Part shown: piece after piece, positions 43,927 through 52,706 of the stretch
Position numbering within the stretch: the first letter of the stretch is position 1
Layout of the letters: the number at the start of each line of letters is the position of its first letter
Source: Sphaerisporangium viridialbum
GTDB taxonomy: Bacteria > Actinomycetota > Actinomycetes > Streptosporangiales > Streptosporangiaceae
DNA: 64,000 bases
Direction of reading: 5' to 3'
NCBI RefSeq assembly: GCF_049674955.1
Contig: NZ_CP187232.1
Coordinates: 9,176,001 to 9,240,000, forward strand
The notes under the pieces: generated by a model
The model's database searches: none
What the model saw: only the letters and a program-made list of their open reading frames with translations
What the model was told of the DNA's origin: nothing
Translations under genes and position numbers: made by a program

Positions 43927-45668
43927 CCGGCGACGACACGACACCGCCAACAGACAGGCCGCTACCCCCGATGGGCGACGAGGGTTCGCCGGTAAAGGGG
44001 GTGAGTTCCCCACTGGACGACGACGCGGGCTCACCGATGGGCGACGCGGGCTCGCCGGTGGGCGGCGCGGGGTCGCCGGTGGGCGGCGGGGGGTCGTTGG
44101 TCAGGGGTGGTGTGGCGGGGCTTGCCGGGGCGGTGGTCAACGCGGGTTCGCAGTTCCTGATCGTGGTCGCTCTGACCCGAGGGCTCGACGCCGGCACGGC
44201 GGGCGCCATCTTCACCGCGACGACGCTGTGCCTGATGGTCGCGGGAATCCTCCGGCTGGACTCGGGCAACGGGCTGATCTACTTCATCGCCCGGTCACGC
44301 AGGCACGGCAGGCATGACATATCCCGGTATTTCCGTACAGCACTTGGGCCGGTCATCGTGCTGTCCGTCATCACGGCGGTCCTAGTGATCGTCTGGGCAG
44401 ACACGATCACGGCAGCCCTGGTCCCCACCCATGCCACGGCAGCGTCCGGCTCCGCCGTGACCAGCACGGCCGTGACCAGCATGGCCGTGACCAGCACCGC
44501 GTCCAGCTCGGTCAGGGCCGCGTCCGGCTCGGTCACGGCTGTGCTGGGCTCGGCGCTTCGGGTGCTCGGGGTGGCGCTTCCGGTGATCGTCTGTGCCGAC
44601 GTCCTGGTCTCCGCGACCAGGGGCTTCGGGTCGATGCGCCCGACCGCACTGCTGAGCGGGGTGCTCCAGCCCGGGGCGCAGCTCGTCCTCGTGGGGACCG
44701 TGGCCCTGACAGGTGCCGCCACCGGTCTCAGCTGGGCGCTCCCCGCCGCCTGGGCCGTGCCCGCCCTGCCCGTACTGATCCTCAGCGCCCTCTGGTTACG
44801 CCGACGCGTGCCCGCAGGGTCGTACGTCACGGAGACCCGAGGATCGGACGCCGGGGGAACCACAGGACCGGACGTCCCCAGACCGGACGTCCCGGGAACC
44901 GCAGGACCAGACGTCCCGGGAACCGCAGGACCAGACGTCCCGGGAACCGGGGGGCCTGACGTCCAGGGAACGGCGGGGCCGTACGTCGGCGGGACCGCAG
45001 GGGAGTTCTGGCGTTATGTGGGACCTCGGGCACTCGGGGGCGCGGTGCAGGCGGTGTTCCAGCGGCTCGACATCGTGATCGTGGCGGTGCTCGCCGGGCC
45101 GGAGGAGGCCGCGCTGTACACCGCCGCCACGCGGTTCAAGGTGGTCGGCCAGCTCGTCAACCAAGGGCTCACCCAGGCCGTGCAACCCCGGCTCATACGC
45201 GCACTCGCGGAGGGCGATCTCTCCCTCGCCCGCAAGCTCTACCAGACCACCACCATGTGGCTGACGGTCCTGACCTGGCCCCTGTGGCTCGGGTACGCCG
45301 CGCTCGCGCCATGGCTGCTGCGGGTGTTCGGCGACGGCTACCGGCACGGAGCCGCCGTGGCGGCCGTGCTCGCCGCGACCATGATGCTGGCGACGGCCTG
45401 CGGCATGGCCGACGTCGTGCTCATCGCCGCCGGACACACCGCGTCCAGCATGGTGAACATCCTCGGTGCGATCGCGGTGACCATCGCCCTGGACGTCGTC
45501 CTGGTGCCCTCCCACGGCGCGTTCGGCGCCGTCCTCGGCTGGTCCGGCGGGGTCCTCGCCAAGAACCTGCTTCCCCTGTTCCAGATCGCCCGCCGGTACG
45601 AGCTGCGCCCGTTCGGCGTCCACAGCCTGCCCTCTCTGCGGCCCTGGCGCGCCGAGGAGGCCACATGA
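43923..45668 (+). CDS. Wzx-like polysaccharide flippase with repeat-expanded loops
   Basis: The protein of 581 residues has about twelve membrane helices in two blocks (about 60-300 and 355-575), as in the MATE/Wzx flippases that move polyprenyl-linked sugar units across the membrane. It is longer than typical (about 420-480) because of three repetitive inserts: an N-terminal GDAGSPV array, a VTSTAVTSMAVTST stretch in an early outer loop, and a GPDVPGTA octapeptide array in the central loop (about 310-358). The ATG overlaps the sulfotransferase stop (ATGA). One TTA codon is at 44796. Confidence 0.8.
   Translation: MTGDDTTPPTDRPLPPMGDEGSPVKGVSSPLDDDAGSPMGDAGSPVGGAGSPVGGGGSLVRGGVAGLAGAVVNAGSQFLIVVALTRGLDAGTAGAIFTATTLCLMVAGILRLDSGNGLIYFIARSRRHGRHDISRYFRTALGPVIVLSVITAVLVIVWADTITAALVPTHATAASGSAVTSTAVTSMAVTSTASSSVRAASGSVTAVLGSALRVLGVALPVIVCADVLVSATRGFGSMRPTALLSGVLQPGAQLVLVGTVALTGAATGLSWALPAAWAVPALPVLILSALWLRRRVPAGSYVTETRGSDAGGTTGPDVPRPDVPGTAGPDVPGTAGPDVPGTGGPDVQGTAGPYVGGTAGEFWRYVGPRALGGAVQAVFQRLDIVIVAVLAGPEEAALYTAATRFKVVGQLVNQGLTQAVQPRLIRALAEGDLSLARKLYQTTTMWLTVLTWPLWLGYAALAPWLLRVFGDGYRHGAAVAAVLAATMMLATACGMADVVLIAAGHTASSMVNILGAIAVTIALDVVLVPSHGAFGAVLGWSGGVLAKNLLPLFQIARRYELRPFGVHSLPSLRPWRAEEAT
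44022..44096 (+). repeat. In-frame 21-bp repeat in the flippase N-terminus
   Basis: Units at 44022-44042, 44043-44063 and 44064-44084 plus a partial fourth encode GDAGSPV-type heptads. Confidence 0.75.
44855..44998 (+). repeat. In-frame 24-bp repeat in the flippase central loop
   Basis: Units of 24 bp (core GGAACCGCAGGACCAGAC) encode GPDVPGTA-type octapeptides. Two adjacent units are identical, and outer units are diverged. Confidence 0.8.
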
Positions 45669-46714
45669 CGCGTCGAGGAGGCCACGTGCAGGAGGGGCCC
45701 ACCCTGCTCGGAGGCCGTGGGAACCGTGGGCCCATCCTGGTCACCGGGCTCCCGAGGAGCGGCACGAGCTGGGCCGGCAAGATGCTCGCCGCCGGAGGCG
45801 AGGTCGTCTACGTCAACGAGCCGCTCAACCCGCAGCGCCCGCCCGGCCGCTCCCCCGGGGTGCTGAACGCCACGGTCGGCCACCGGTTCCAGTACATCTG
45901 CGAGGACAACGAAGGCCCGTGGCTGCGCGCCTTCGCCGACACCGTGACCCTGCGCTACCGCTACGCCGCCGAGCTGCGCCGCAACCGGTCGCCCGGCGAC
46001 CTGGCACGCCTGGCGAAGAACGCCTCCGCCTTCACGCTGGGCAGGCTACGAGGGCGCCGGGCGCTGCTGGACGACCCGTTCGCGCTGTTCTCGGCGGGCT
46101 GGTTCGCCGAGCGCCTGGGCTGCCGCGTGGTCCTGCTGGTGCGCGACCCGGTGTCGTTCGCGGCGAGCTGGCAGCGGCTGGGGTGGACCGTCTACTTCCA
46201 TGAGCTGCTCGAACAGCCGCTCCTGGTGCGCGACCACCCATCCGTCGAGGCGCTACGCCCGCTCATCGGCTCACAGGACCGCCTCGCCAAGGCCGCCACC
46301 CTGTGGCGGGTGGCGCGGTCCGTCGCCGAGGCGCTGGCCGAGCGGCACCCGTCCATCCGCCTGGCCCGCTACGAGCAGCTCGCCACCGACCCGGTGACGG
46401 GCTACCGGGATCTGTACGAGTGGTGCGGGCTCACCTGGTCGGCCTCGGCCGAAAGGCGGATCGAGCAGGCCTGCACGGCGGGGGACGGCCGGACGGACGC
46501 CATCCCGGCGGACGGCCGGACGAACGCCGACCCAGCGGACGACTCGAACGGCGACGGCCCGCCGCGCGGCGCGAGGGACGGCGGCTTCGCCTGGTCGGGC
46601 CTGTCACGCACCGCCTACCGGCCCATGGACTCGCGCCGGGCCCTCGACCGCTACCGTGATCACCTCACCCCCGAGGAGATCACCCGAATCCGCCGCCTGA
46701 CCCATTCCCCCTGA
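45665..46714 (+). CDS. Sulfotransferase-family protein
   Basis: The 349-residue protein has the phosphosulfate loop ILVTGLPRSGTSWAGKML at about 23-40, the 3'-phosphate site VVLLVRDPVSFAASW at about 155-170 and a downstream RLARYEQLATDP block common in sulfotransferases. It lacks a signal peptide. Near the C-terminus is a short repeat (GRTDAIPAD/GRTNADPAD). The ATG overlaps the flippase stop (ATGA). It closes the rightward operon. Confidence 0.82.
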   Translation: MTRRGGHVQEGPTLLGGRGNRGPILVTGLPRSGTSWAGKMLAAGGEVVYVNEPLNPQRPPGRSPGVLNATVGHRFQYICEDNEGPWLRAFADTVTLRYRYAAELRRNRSPGDLARLAKNASAFTLGRLRGRRALLDDPFALFSAGWFAERLGCRVVLLVRDPVSFAASWQRLGWTVYFHELLEQPLLVRDHPSVEALRPLIGSQDRLAKAATLWRVARSVAEALAERHPSIRLARYEQLATDPVTGYRDLYEWCGLTWSASAERRIEQACTAGDGRTDAIPADGRTNADPADDSNGDGPPRGARDGGFAWSGLSRTAYRPMDSRRALDRYRDHLTPEEITRIRRLTHSP

Positions 46715-46752
46715 GCGATCTGCCCTGGGCCACAGGGGTTCACTGCCCTAGA

Positions 46753-47007
46753 TTGTCGCAGCACAGTGGCCGCGGCACCTTTCCCCTGACCATGCTGTAC
46801 GCCGACGCCCGCGGCGTGTATCGGGTGTACCGGATGACGCTCGCCGACGGCGTGTGGACCATGTGGCGGGACGCGCCCGGGTTCAACCAGCGCTTCACCG
46901 GCACGCTCAGCGCCGACGGTGACACCGTGGACGGGCGGTGGGAGATGTCGGAGGACGGCGTGACCTGGAACCTCGATTTCGAGCTGACCTACACGCGCGT
47001 ACGTTGA
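46753..47007 (+). pseudogene. Truncated gene, C-terminal remnant
   Basis: The 84-codon frame reads like the C-terminal half of a small barrel protein (YRVYRMTLADGVWTMWRDAP, TLSADGDTVDGRWEMSEDGVTW, ending LTYTRVR), but no start codon with ribosome binding site and no N-terminal half is present. The missing half would fall where the preceding operon ends. It is probably a decayed gene. Its last codons and stop form the first unit of the 28-bp array. Confidence 0.6.
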
Positions 47008-47120
47008 GGAGCCGACCTGCACCCGCGTACGTTGAGGAGCCGACCTACACGCGCGTACGTTGAGGAGCCGACCTACACGCGCGTACGTTGAGGAGCCGAC
47101 CTACACGCGCGTACGTTGAA
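46988..47120 (+). repeat. 28-bp tandem repeat copied from a gene's 3' end
   Basis: Five units start at 46988, 47016, 47044, 47072 and 47100 (the last partial). Each contains CGCGTACGTTGA, meaning the last codons and TGA of the truncated gene, plus GGAGCCGA. Units 3 and 4 are identical. Confidence 0.9.
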
Positions 47121-47142
47121 GGACAGACCGAAGCTCGCGTGA

Positions 47143-47688
47143 TCACACCGAAGAGCCGCCGGTCTCACGAGCTCCATGAAGGTTGCGCACCAGGCCGATC
47201 TCGGCGACATTCTTGGTCAGCTCGATGTTGACCCAACCCGCGATGTCCACCAGCGTTTGTTCCCGCCCCCACGGCAGGCTCGTGGTCCTGTCGGCGGAGT
47301 CGAGGTCGGCATCGGTGAGCTTCAGCAGGTTCGCCCGCCAGTCATCCTTCAGCCCGCCCATCCAGTCGGCTGCGGCCGCGGCGGTGCCCGGCCAGGTGAT
47401 CTCTTCGCGCGTGGGCGCTCCGGACCCGAAACAGTGTCCGAGAGTGGTCGTCCACCAGAAGCCGATGTGCCAGGTCAGCCACCCGATCGAGACAGCGGGC
47501 ACCGGATTCGGTTCAGGCACTTCCCAGTCGGCCACCCAGCGGCCCTGACCGTCCGGCCGGACGGTCCAGCAGTGCGGCGCCGGTTCCCAGAGGCAGACCG
47601 CATCGTCGAGATCGTTCAGGTGGTACTCGAACAGCGACCATGCGATGTCGAGCTGCCGGATCAGCAGATCCACGCGGGCTACAGTCAT
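47143..47688 (-). CDS. DinB-superfamily protein
   Basis: This 181-residue soluble four-helix protein has the DinB-like landmarks LLIRQLDIAWSLFEYHLNDLDD, SIGWLTWHIGFWWTTTLGHCFG with candidate metal-binding His residues, and a C-terminal IAGWVNIELTKNVAEIGLVRNLHG helix. Members act as thiol-dependent transferases or are uncharacterised. The ribosome binding site is weak, so the exact start is uncertain. Confidence 0.72.
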   Translation of the reverse strand: MTVARVDLLIRQLDIAWSLFEYHLNDLDDAVCLWEPAPHCWTVRPDGQGRWVADWEVPEPNPVPAVSIGWLTWHIGFWWTTTLGHCFGSGAPTREEITWPGTAAAAADWMGGLKDDWRANLLKLTDADLDSADRTTSLPWGREQTLVDIAGWVNIELTKNVAEIGLVRNLHGARETGGSSV

Positions 47689-47729
47689 CGGTGGAGCCTT
47701 TCACCGCCTTCGGCGGCCACGCCACCGGT

Positions 47730-48626
47730 TTACCGCCCCGGCCGGCCACTGCTGTCCGCGCTTCGGCGTCCGTGAGTGCGGGAGGGATGGGAGGGGGTCA
47801 CGCGCTCTCTGTCGCTCTTGATCAGGCGCTTCAGAAGGCAGACGGTGAGCAGGCGCAGCGCGAAGGGCAGGTCATCGACGAGGTAGCGGCGCGCGAGCCG
47901 GCCAGGCTCGGCGGCCAGGCGGAAGAGCCATTCGAGGCCTGAGCGTTGCATCCACTCGGGGGCCCGCCGAACCGACCCGGCGGTGAAGGCGATCGCCGAG
48001 CCGCAGCCGACGAACCAGGCCCCGGGCAGATCGGCGCGGAGTGCGGCGATCAAGCGGTCCTGCTTGGGAAAGCCGAGACCCACGAAGACCAGGCGCGGAC
48101 GTGCCGCGAGCAGCACCTCACGTACCGCCATCACCCCCTCCTCGGAGGTGTCGAAGCCGTGCGGAGGGGAGACGACCCCCGCCACGTGAAGGCCGGGATA
48201 ACGGTCGGCCAGCACCTCGGACGCGCGGACGGCCACGCCCGGCGGCCCGCCGAGGAGATAGACCGGCAGGTCGTTGGACGCCGCCGCCTCCGACAGCGAC
48301 CAGATCAGGTCGGCACCGGTGATGCGCTCGGGTACGGGCGTGCCGAGCAGCCTGGACGCCCACACCAGCGGCATGCCGTCGGGAACGGCGAGGTCGGCGC
48401 CCGCGACGAGCGCCCGTACCTCGGGGTCGCGCGAGCAGGCGCGGCAGATGTCGACGTTGGGGGTGACCACGTGTCCGCCTTCCCCCCGCGCGAGGGCGGC
48501 GACGACGTGGCCTACCACCTCCCCCTCCGTGAGGGCGTCGACCTCGACGCCCGCGACCTTCACTCGGGGGCGGCTCCCGTTGATCGCGAGCGCGGCGCCC
48601 TCACGGGTCTGTGTCCGAGGTGCCAT
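47730..48626 (-). CDS. WecG/TagA/CpsF-family glycosyltransferase (GT26)
   Basis: The protein has 298 residues with the family blocks VVTPNVDICRACSRDPEVRALVAGADLAVPDGMPLVWASRLLG, RITGADLIWSL, VYLLGGPPGVA and LVFVGLGFPKQDRLIA. These enzymes add N-acetylmannosamine-type sugars to polyprenyl-linked intermediates in wall-polymer or capsule synthesis. Its ATG shares one base with the upstream GT2 stop (TGATG), so it belongs to the leftward operon. The C-terminal 30 residues are basic and probably peripheral. Confidence 0.85.
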   Translation of the reverse strand: MAPRTQTREGAALAINGSRPRVKVAGVEVDALTEGEVVGHVVAALARGEGGHVVTPNVDICRACSRDPEVRALVAGADLAVPDGMPLVWASRLLGTPVPERITGADLIWSLSEAAASNDLPVYLLGGPPGVAVRASEVLADRYPGLHVAGVVSPPHGFDTSEEGVMAVREVLLAARPRLVFVGLGFPKQDRLIAALRADLPGAWFVGCGSAIAFTAGSVRRAPEWMQRSGLEWLFRLAAEPGRLARRYLVDDLPFALRLLTVCLLKRLIKSDRERVTPSHPSRTHGRRSADSSGRPGR

Positions 48627-49543
48627 CAGATGCCATGCCCTCGGGTGTGCAGAGCGCTGAGCACCGCCCGGGCGGGGACCACGCCGAGCGCCACGGCCAG
48701 CGCGATCGGGACGCGGGGCTCCCCCCAGCGGGCGGCGAACGCGCGAACGGCCCAGCGCCACGCCTCGCGGCGGCGTCCCAGCGCGGCGTTGTGGAAGGCG
48801 AGCTGGCCGTAGATGCGCGCGGCGCCGCGCGGGTCGGCGGCCAGGTAGGGGTGCCGGGCGAGAATCCATTCGAGCCCCGCGATGCGGTCTGCCCACCGTG
48901 TCGCGTACGCGGAGGCTCCCCAGCGGACCCGCACCAGCGGCCGGTCGACGTACGCCAGGGGATGGCGCCCGGCGGCGCGCAGGGCGAGGTCCCAGTCTTC
49001 GTTCTGCCCGGCGGGGGCGCTCTCGTCCGGCCATACGGACCCGCGCCTGAACAGGAACGTCGAGGAGTGCACCATCACCATGCGGGAGCGGGTGAGGTGC
49101 TGTCTGGTGACCTGACTCGTGCCTGCGAGCCGGGGGACGCGCCGCGAGTCGTACTCGACCTCGATGGCGCAGCCCGCGAACTCGGCCGCGGGGTCGGCGG
49201 CGAGCGCGGCGAGTTGGGCGCCGAGCTTGCCCGGCAGCCACAGGTCGTCGTCGTCGCAGAAGGCCACCAGGTCGGTGGCGAGGGCGGCGATGCCGGTGTT
49301 GCGGGCGCCCGGCAGCCCAGGGCTGAAGCGGTTCGGCAGGACGCGGACCCTCCCCGGGGCTTCGGCGACGGCATCGGCCACCTGCGCCACCACGGCGTTC
49401 ACCTGGTCGCCGTCGACCACCACGACGACGTCGACCCCGCCCGGATGACGCTGGGCCAGCACCGCGCGCACCGCGGCCTGGAGCAGGTGGGGACGGTCTC
49501 CCCGCGTGGGGATGACCACGCCGACGGTGGGGTTCACCGGCAT
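48626..49543 (-). CDS. Family 2 glycosyltransferase
   Basis: The 305-residue protein has a GT-A fold: VGVVIPTRGDRPHLLQAAVRAVLAQ at the N-terminus, VVVVVDGDQ, the nucleotide-sugar/metal motif LVAFCDDDDLW and later GQNEDWDLALRAA. It transfers a sugar from a nucleotide donor; donor and acceptor are unknown. ATG 49543 lies within the end of the sulfotransferase gene (10-nt overlap). Longer in-frame starts inside that gene are less likely. Confidence 0.84.
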   Translation of the reverse strand: MPVNPTVGVVIPTRGDRPHLLQAAVRAVLAQRHPGGVDVVVVVDGDQVNAVVAQVADAVAEAPGRVRVLPNRFSPGLPGARNTGIAALATDLVAFCDDDDLWLPGKLGAQLAALAADPAAEFAGCAIEVEYDSRRVPRLAGTSQVTRQHLTRSRMVMVHSSTFLFRRGSVWPDESAPAGQNEDWDLALRAAGRHPLAYVDRPLVRVRWGASAYATRWADRIAGLEWILARHPYLAADPRGAARIYGQLAFHNAALGRRREAWRWAVRAFAARWGEPRVPIALAVALGVVPARAVLSALHTRGHGI

Positions 49544-50517
49544 TCCGACGCGGGAAGCCCTGCCGCGAGCCATGGGGAAGTCGCCCCTTCCGGTGCCTGC
49601 CGATCGCGTACGCGATAGCCGTACTGGATCATCAGGGGCCAGGTCAGCGCGGTGACCAGCCATCCGTGGCGGCGGGAGAGTCGATCGCACCAGGAGTCGT
49701 CCCTGCTGAGCTCCACGGGCCCGGCCGTGAACCGCATCGGATTGCCGGCGCAGGTGTGCGCCATCGACAGCTCGGCCAGGCCGGGACGGAGGAACGCCAG
49801 GTCACCCCCGTCGGCCTCACCGAACCCCAGGCGGGCCAGCAACGTGGCCAGGACCGCGCGGGGATCGGCCAGCAGGTCTTCGTACCGGATGCGGATCACG
49901 GTGCCGCCTCTGCGGGCGAGCAGCTCGAAGGCGAGGTTCTGCACGACCCAGTGAACGGAGGTGCGGAAGGGCCGCCAGCGGGTCATCGGGGTGCCGTCCT
50001 CGGGTCTTCTGACCTGCCTGCGCCAGGAGTACGCGACCGCGCGCGGATCTCGGACCACGTGGACGACGCTCAGATCCACGACCGGGGAGGTGCTCAGGCA
50101 GAAGGCCAGGGACGCGTGCTTGCTGGAGTCGACCACCACGGGACACGCGGCGATCTGCGCCGCCGCCTCGTAGACCCGCGAGTACGCCCGGGTGTAGCCG
50201 CTGAGGCCGACGCGGCAATGCCGTGCCGCCATGGCGGGGATGTGGCGGGTGCGGTCGACCCTGTGCCGCAGCGTGAGCACGCGGTCGGCGAGGCCGGACG
50301 ACCATCCCCCGAACGCCCGGACGCCGACCCTGCGCCAGAAGGGACAGGCGGTGAACGGCTCCCCGCACCCGCACGGCTCGTGGGCGCCGACCCCACGCTC
50401 CCACAGGTGAACCACCTCACCAAGGGGCGCGATGCCGGGGACCTCACCGAGCAACCGCTCAAGCAGGGTCGTGCCGCTGCGCCCCAGCCCACCTAGGAAG
50501 ATCACACGAACAGCCAC
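49534..50517 (-). CDS. Sulfotransferase-family protein
   Basis: This 327-residue protein opens with the phosphosulfate loop VIFLGGLGRSGTTLLERLLGE and has the 3'-phosphate block LSVVHVVRDPRAVAYSWRRQ near 165-185. A Cys-rich loop (PCGCGEPFTACPFW) and the EDGTPMTRW segment are typical of a large actinobacterial sulfotransferase group. GTG 50517 has GGGGG about 5 nt upstream. It heads the leftward operon with the GT2 and the WecG/TagA-type enzyme, so sugar transfer and sulfation are coupled here too. Confidence 0.84.
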   Translation of the reverse strand: MAVRVIFLGGLGRSGTTLLERLLGEVPGIAPLGEVVHLWERGVGAHEPCGCGEPFTACPFWRRVGVRAFGGWSSGLADRVLTLRHRVDRTRHIPAMAARHCRVGLSGYTRAYSRVYEAAAQIAACPVVVDSSKHASLAFCLSTSPVVDLSVVHVVRDPRAVAYSWRRQVRRPEDGTPMTRWRPFRTSVHWVVQNLAFELLARRGGTVIRIRYEDLLADPRAVLATLLARLGFGEADGGDLAFLRPGLAELSMAHTCAGNPMRFTAGPVELSRDDSWCDRLSRRHGWLVTALTWPLMIQYGYRVRDRQAPEGATSPWLAAGLPASECR

Positions 50518-50831
50518 TGGACCCCCGAGGACAGCCAACACGAAACGTGCTGAAGCTAACACAGAGAGTAATCGTCAGGTGCTGGAATCACAAAGGATCT
50601 ACCAATAACCCGGCACCCGTTCGGCGGTGGACTGGTTGGGCCGGGTGCGTCATTCCGTCCTCGCTCCCGTGTGACCGGGGGACCCGGTTGCTTCCTACTG
50701 AGGACCATGACCACTCAAGACAGGCATGCAGCCGGGAGGGCCGCCCCGCCGTCACTGGCTCAACGAATCGTCATAATCCAGGCAAAAGGCCGGGCAGGGC
50801 TGGGGTGGACCCCTGCCTCTGTCGGTCACTC
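50518..50831. other. 314-bp intergenic region
   Basis: It holds the promoter of the leftward sulfotransferase operon (not clearly identified) and the terminator of the LCP gene at 50783-50817. Crossing frames lack ribosome binding sites and domains. Confidence 0.6.
50783..50817 (-). terminator. Terminator of the LCP gene
   Basis: Minus-strand stem GGCAGGG/CCCTGCC (50811-50817 with 50793-50799) is followed by CGGCCTTTTGCC, and lies about 15 nt after the LCP stop codon. Confidence 0.7.
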
Positions 50832-51944
50832 TCAGTCATGCTTGAGTTTGGCGAAGAGCTGGGCGGCTTCGGGTTGCTTCCATTCCAAGCGGTTGGGGTC
50901 CTCGCGATACGGCTGCCAGGGAACGGTGACGAACCGGACGCGCGCCCCGGCCTCCTGCACATCTCTGGCGATGGAGTACATGGTCTCCAGATCCAGCCCC
51001 TCGTCGGTGGTGATCGACCTGCGGGCCACGTCGACGAAGGCGGCCAGACGGTCGGGCTCCTTCAAATGGCCCGTGACCTGCTTCAGCATGGCGTTCATGA
51101 AGGCCTGCTGCCGCTTGATCCGCCCTAGGTCCGACCCGTCGCCGAGGCCGTAGCGCGTGCGGACGTAGGCCAGCGCCTGCTCACCGCCGAGATGGTGCCG
51201 GCCCGCGGACAACCGCAGTTTCGACTTCGGGTCGTCCACCGCCGTGGGCAGCGTGACCTCGACCCCGCCCAGCGCGTCCACCATCTCCTTGAACCCGGAG
51301 TAGCGGATCTCGATCGCGTGGTCGACATGGACGCCGGTCGCGGACTCGACCGTCTTCCATGCGCACTTCAGGCCCCCCACGTTGAACGCCTGGTTGATCA
51401 TGCTCACTTGGGGGTGACCGGAACCGGTTGCGCACGTGGGCACGCGGACCATGGAGTCCCTCGGCAGGCTGACCACCGTGACGTTCTTCCGGTCCGCGGA
51501 CAGGTGCAGAAGGATCATCACATCGCTTCGCTCGCCGAGGTTGGGGTTCGCGGGCATTCCTCTCGGTCGGGGTCGCATGTCGGAGCCCACCACCAGCACG
51601 TTGAGGGCTTCGTTCTGCTTCGGCGGTCTGTCCCAGGTGGGCGGCGTCAGGGTTCTCGAAGCGGGAGTTCCCCGCAGCAGCACCGTCGGTACGACGACGA
51701 GCGCGGCGGTGACTCCCGCGACCACCGCGAGCGTCATCCACCCCATCCGGCCGGTCAGACGGCGTCTCCCCTCACCGGTGATCGCCCCGAACAGGCCCCG
51801 GCGGGAACTCGCCCCGGACAGGCCCCGGCGGGACCCCTCGCCCGCGGTCATGCCGAGCAGGCGATGACGCTGGTGGGCCAGCGTGGCGGGCGGCTCGTGC
51901 TCCAGGTCGCGGCCGAGGTCGCGAAGCATCGAAAGGTCGTCCAT
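50832..51944 (-). CDS. LytR-CpsA-Psr (LCP) protein with a sigma-partner-like N-terminus
   Basis: The protein of 370 residues has a cytoplasmic N-terminus (1-66) opening MDDLSMLRDLGRDLEHEPPAT, a membrane helix (about 69-90) and an outer LCP domain (NVLVVGSDMRPRPRG, ERSDVMILLHL, TVVSLPRDSMVRVP, HAIEIRYSGFKEMVDALGGVEV, QALAYVRTRYGLGDGSDLGR). LCP enzymes attach polyprenyl-linked polymers to peptidoglycan. The start lies 2 nt after the sigma-factor stop, and the N-terminus looks like that of sigma-partner proteins. The 35-60 stretch repeats RRGL(S/F)GA. Confidence 0.83.
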   Translation of the reverse strand: MDDLSMLRDLGRDLEHEPPATLAHQRHRLLGMTAGEGSRRGLSGASSRRGLFGAITGEGRRRLTGRMGWMTLAVVAGVTAALVVVPTVLLRGTPASRTLTPPTWDRPPKQNEALNVLVVGSDMRPRPRGMPANPNLGERSDVMILLHLSADRKNVTVVSLPRDSMVRVPTCATGSGHPQVSMINQAFNVGGLKCAWKTVESATGVHVDHAIEIRYSGFKEMVDALGGVEVTLPTAVDDPKSKLRLSAGRHHLGGEQALAYVRTRYGLGDGSDLGRIKRQQAFMNAMLKQVTGHLKEPDRLAAFVDVARRSITTDEGLDLETMYSIARDVQEAGARVRFVTVPWQPYREDPNRLEWKQPEAAQLFAKLKHD

Positions 51945-51946
51945 CG

Positions 51947-52540
51947 CTACTCCTCGTCCGTCATCGGGTTGGTGTCACCGAGCGCCGTGCGCACCTTGCG
52001 CCGGGCCCGGTTGAGGCGGGAACGCACTGTTCCGATTGGTATGCCGAGGGCCTTGGCCACTTCCTCGTACGACAGGTCACCCCAGGCGATCAGCAGCAGG
52101 ACGTCGCGGTCGCCCTTCGAGAGACCCGCGAGCGCGGGCACGAGCAGCGCGCGGGATGCCGTCGCGGTGACCCCGGCGGCCACCCGGTCGGCGGGAGACT
52201 CCGTGCTGCGCTCGACCGGTGCCCGCATCAGCGCGCGATAGCGGGCCGCCTCCGTGCGGTGATGCCGGGAGATCAGCTTGGTCACGATGCCGAAGAGCCA
52301 GGGCCGGGCGTCGGTGTGGGTCAGGTCGTACCGGTCGCGACGGCCGAAGGCGGTCAGGAACGTCTCCCCCACCAGGTCCTCGGCGACCTCGGGGCCGAGT
52401 CTTCGGGAGACGTACCGGTAGAGCATTCCGGAATAGCGGTCGAACAGGGCGGCGAATGCCTCCGGCCGCGCCCTGGACTCGGCGATGAGCTCCGAATCCG
52501 GGCTCCGGGTCGTGGGTGGTGCGGTCATCGTCGACACCAT
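51947..52540 (-). CDS. ECF-type RNA polymerase sigma factor
   Basis: The 197-residue protein has region 2 (RPEAFAALFDRYSGMLYRYVSRRLG, AEDLVGETFLTAFGRR, ARPWLFGIVTKLI) and region 4 (LSKGDRDVLLLIAWGDLSYEEVAKALGIPIGTVRSRLNRARRKVR). It is co-transcribed with the LCP gene, so attachment of wall polymer may be under its control. ATG 52540 and ATG 52528 are both possible starts. Confidence 0.88.
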   Translation of the reverse strand: MVSTMTAPPTTRSPDSELIAESRARPEAFAALFDRYSGMLYRYVSRRLGPEVAEDLVGETFLTAFGRRDRYDLTHTDARPWLFGIVTKLISRHHRTEAARYRALMRAPVERSTESPADRVAAGVTATASRALLVPALAGLSKGDRDVLLLIAWGDLSYEEVAKALGIPIGTVRSRLNRARRKVRTALGDTNPMTDEE

Positions 52541-52706
52541 GGCATCGAGCCGGCCTTCCCGTAGGGGACTTGTCAGCGATATCTCGCCACAAGTCCCAAT
52601 CCGGGTTCACGGCGCGCTGTACGAACCTGCCGGACTCACGGTTCTGTCGGAGCAGGTTGATACTCATTGGCCCATCACGATGATCCTTCACCAATGGAGA
52701 CATGGG

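Noticed and set aside
46988..47120. The 28-bp repeats as a CRISPR array
   Set aside because: Copies are directly adjacent without spacers and duplicate the end of a truncated gene.
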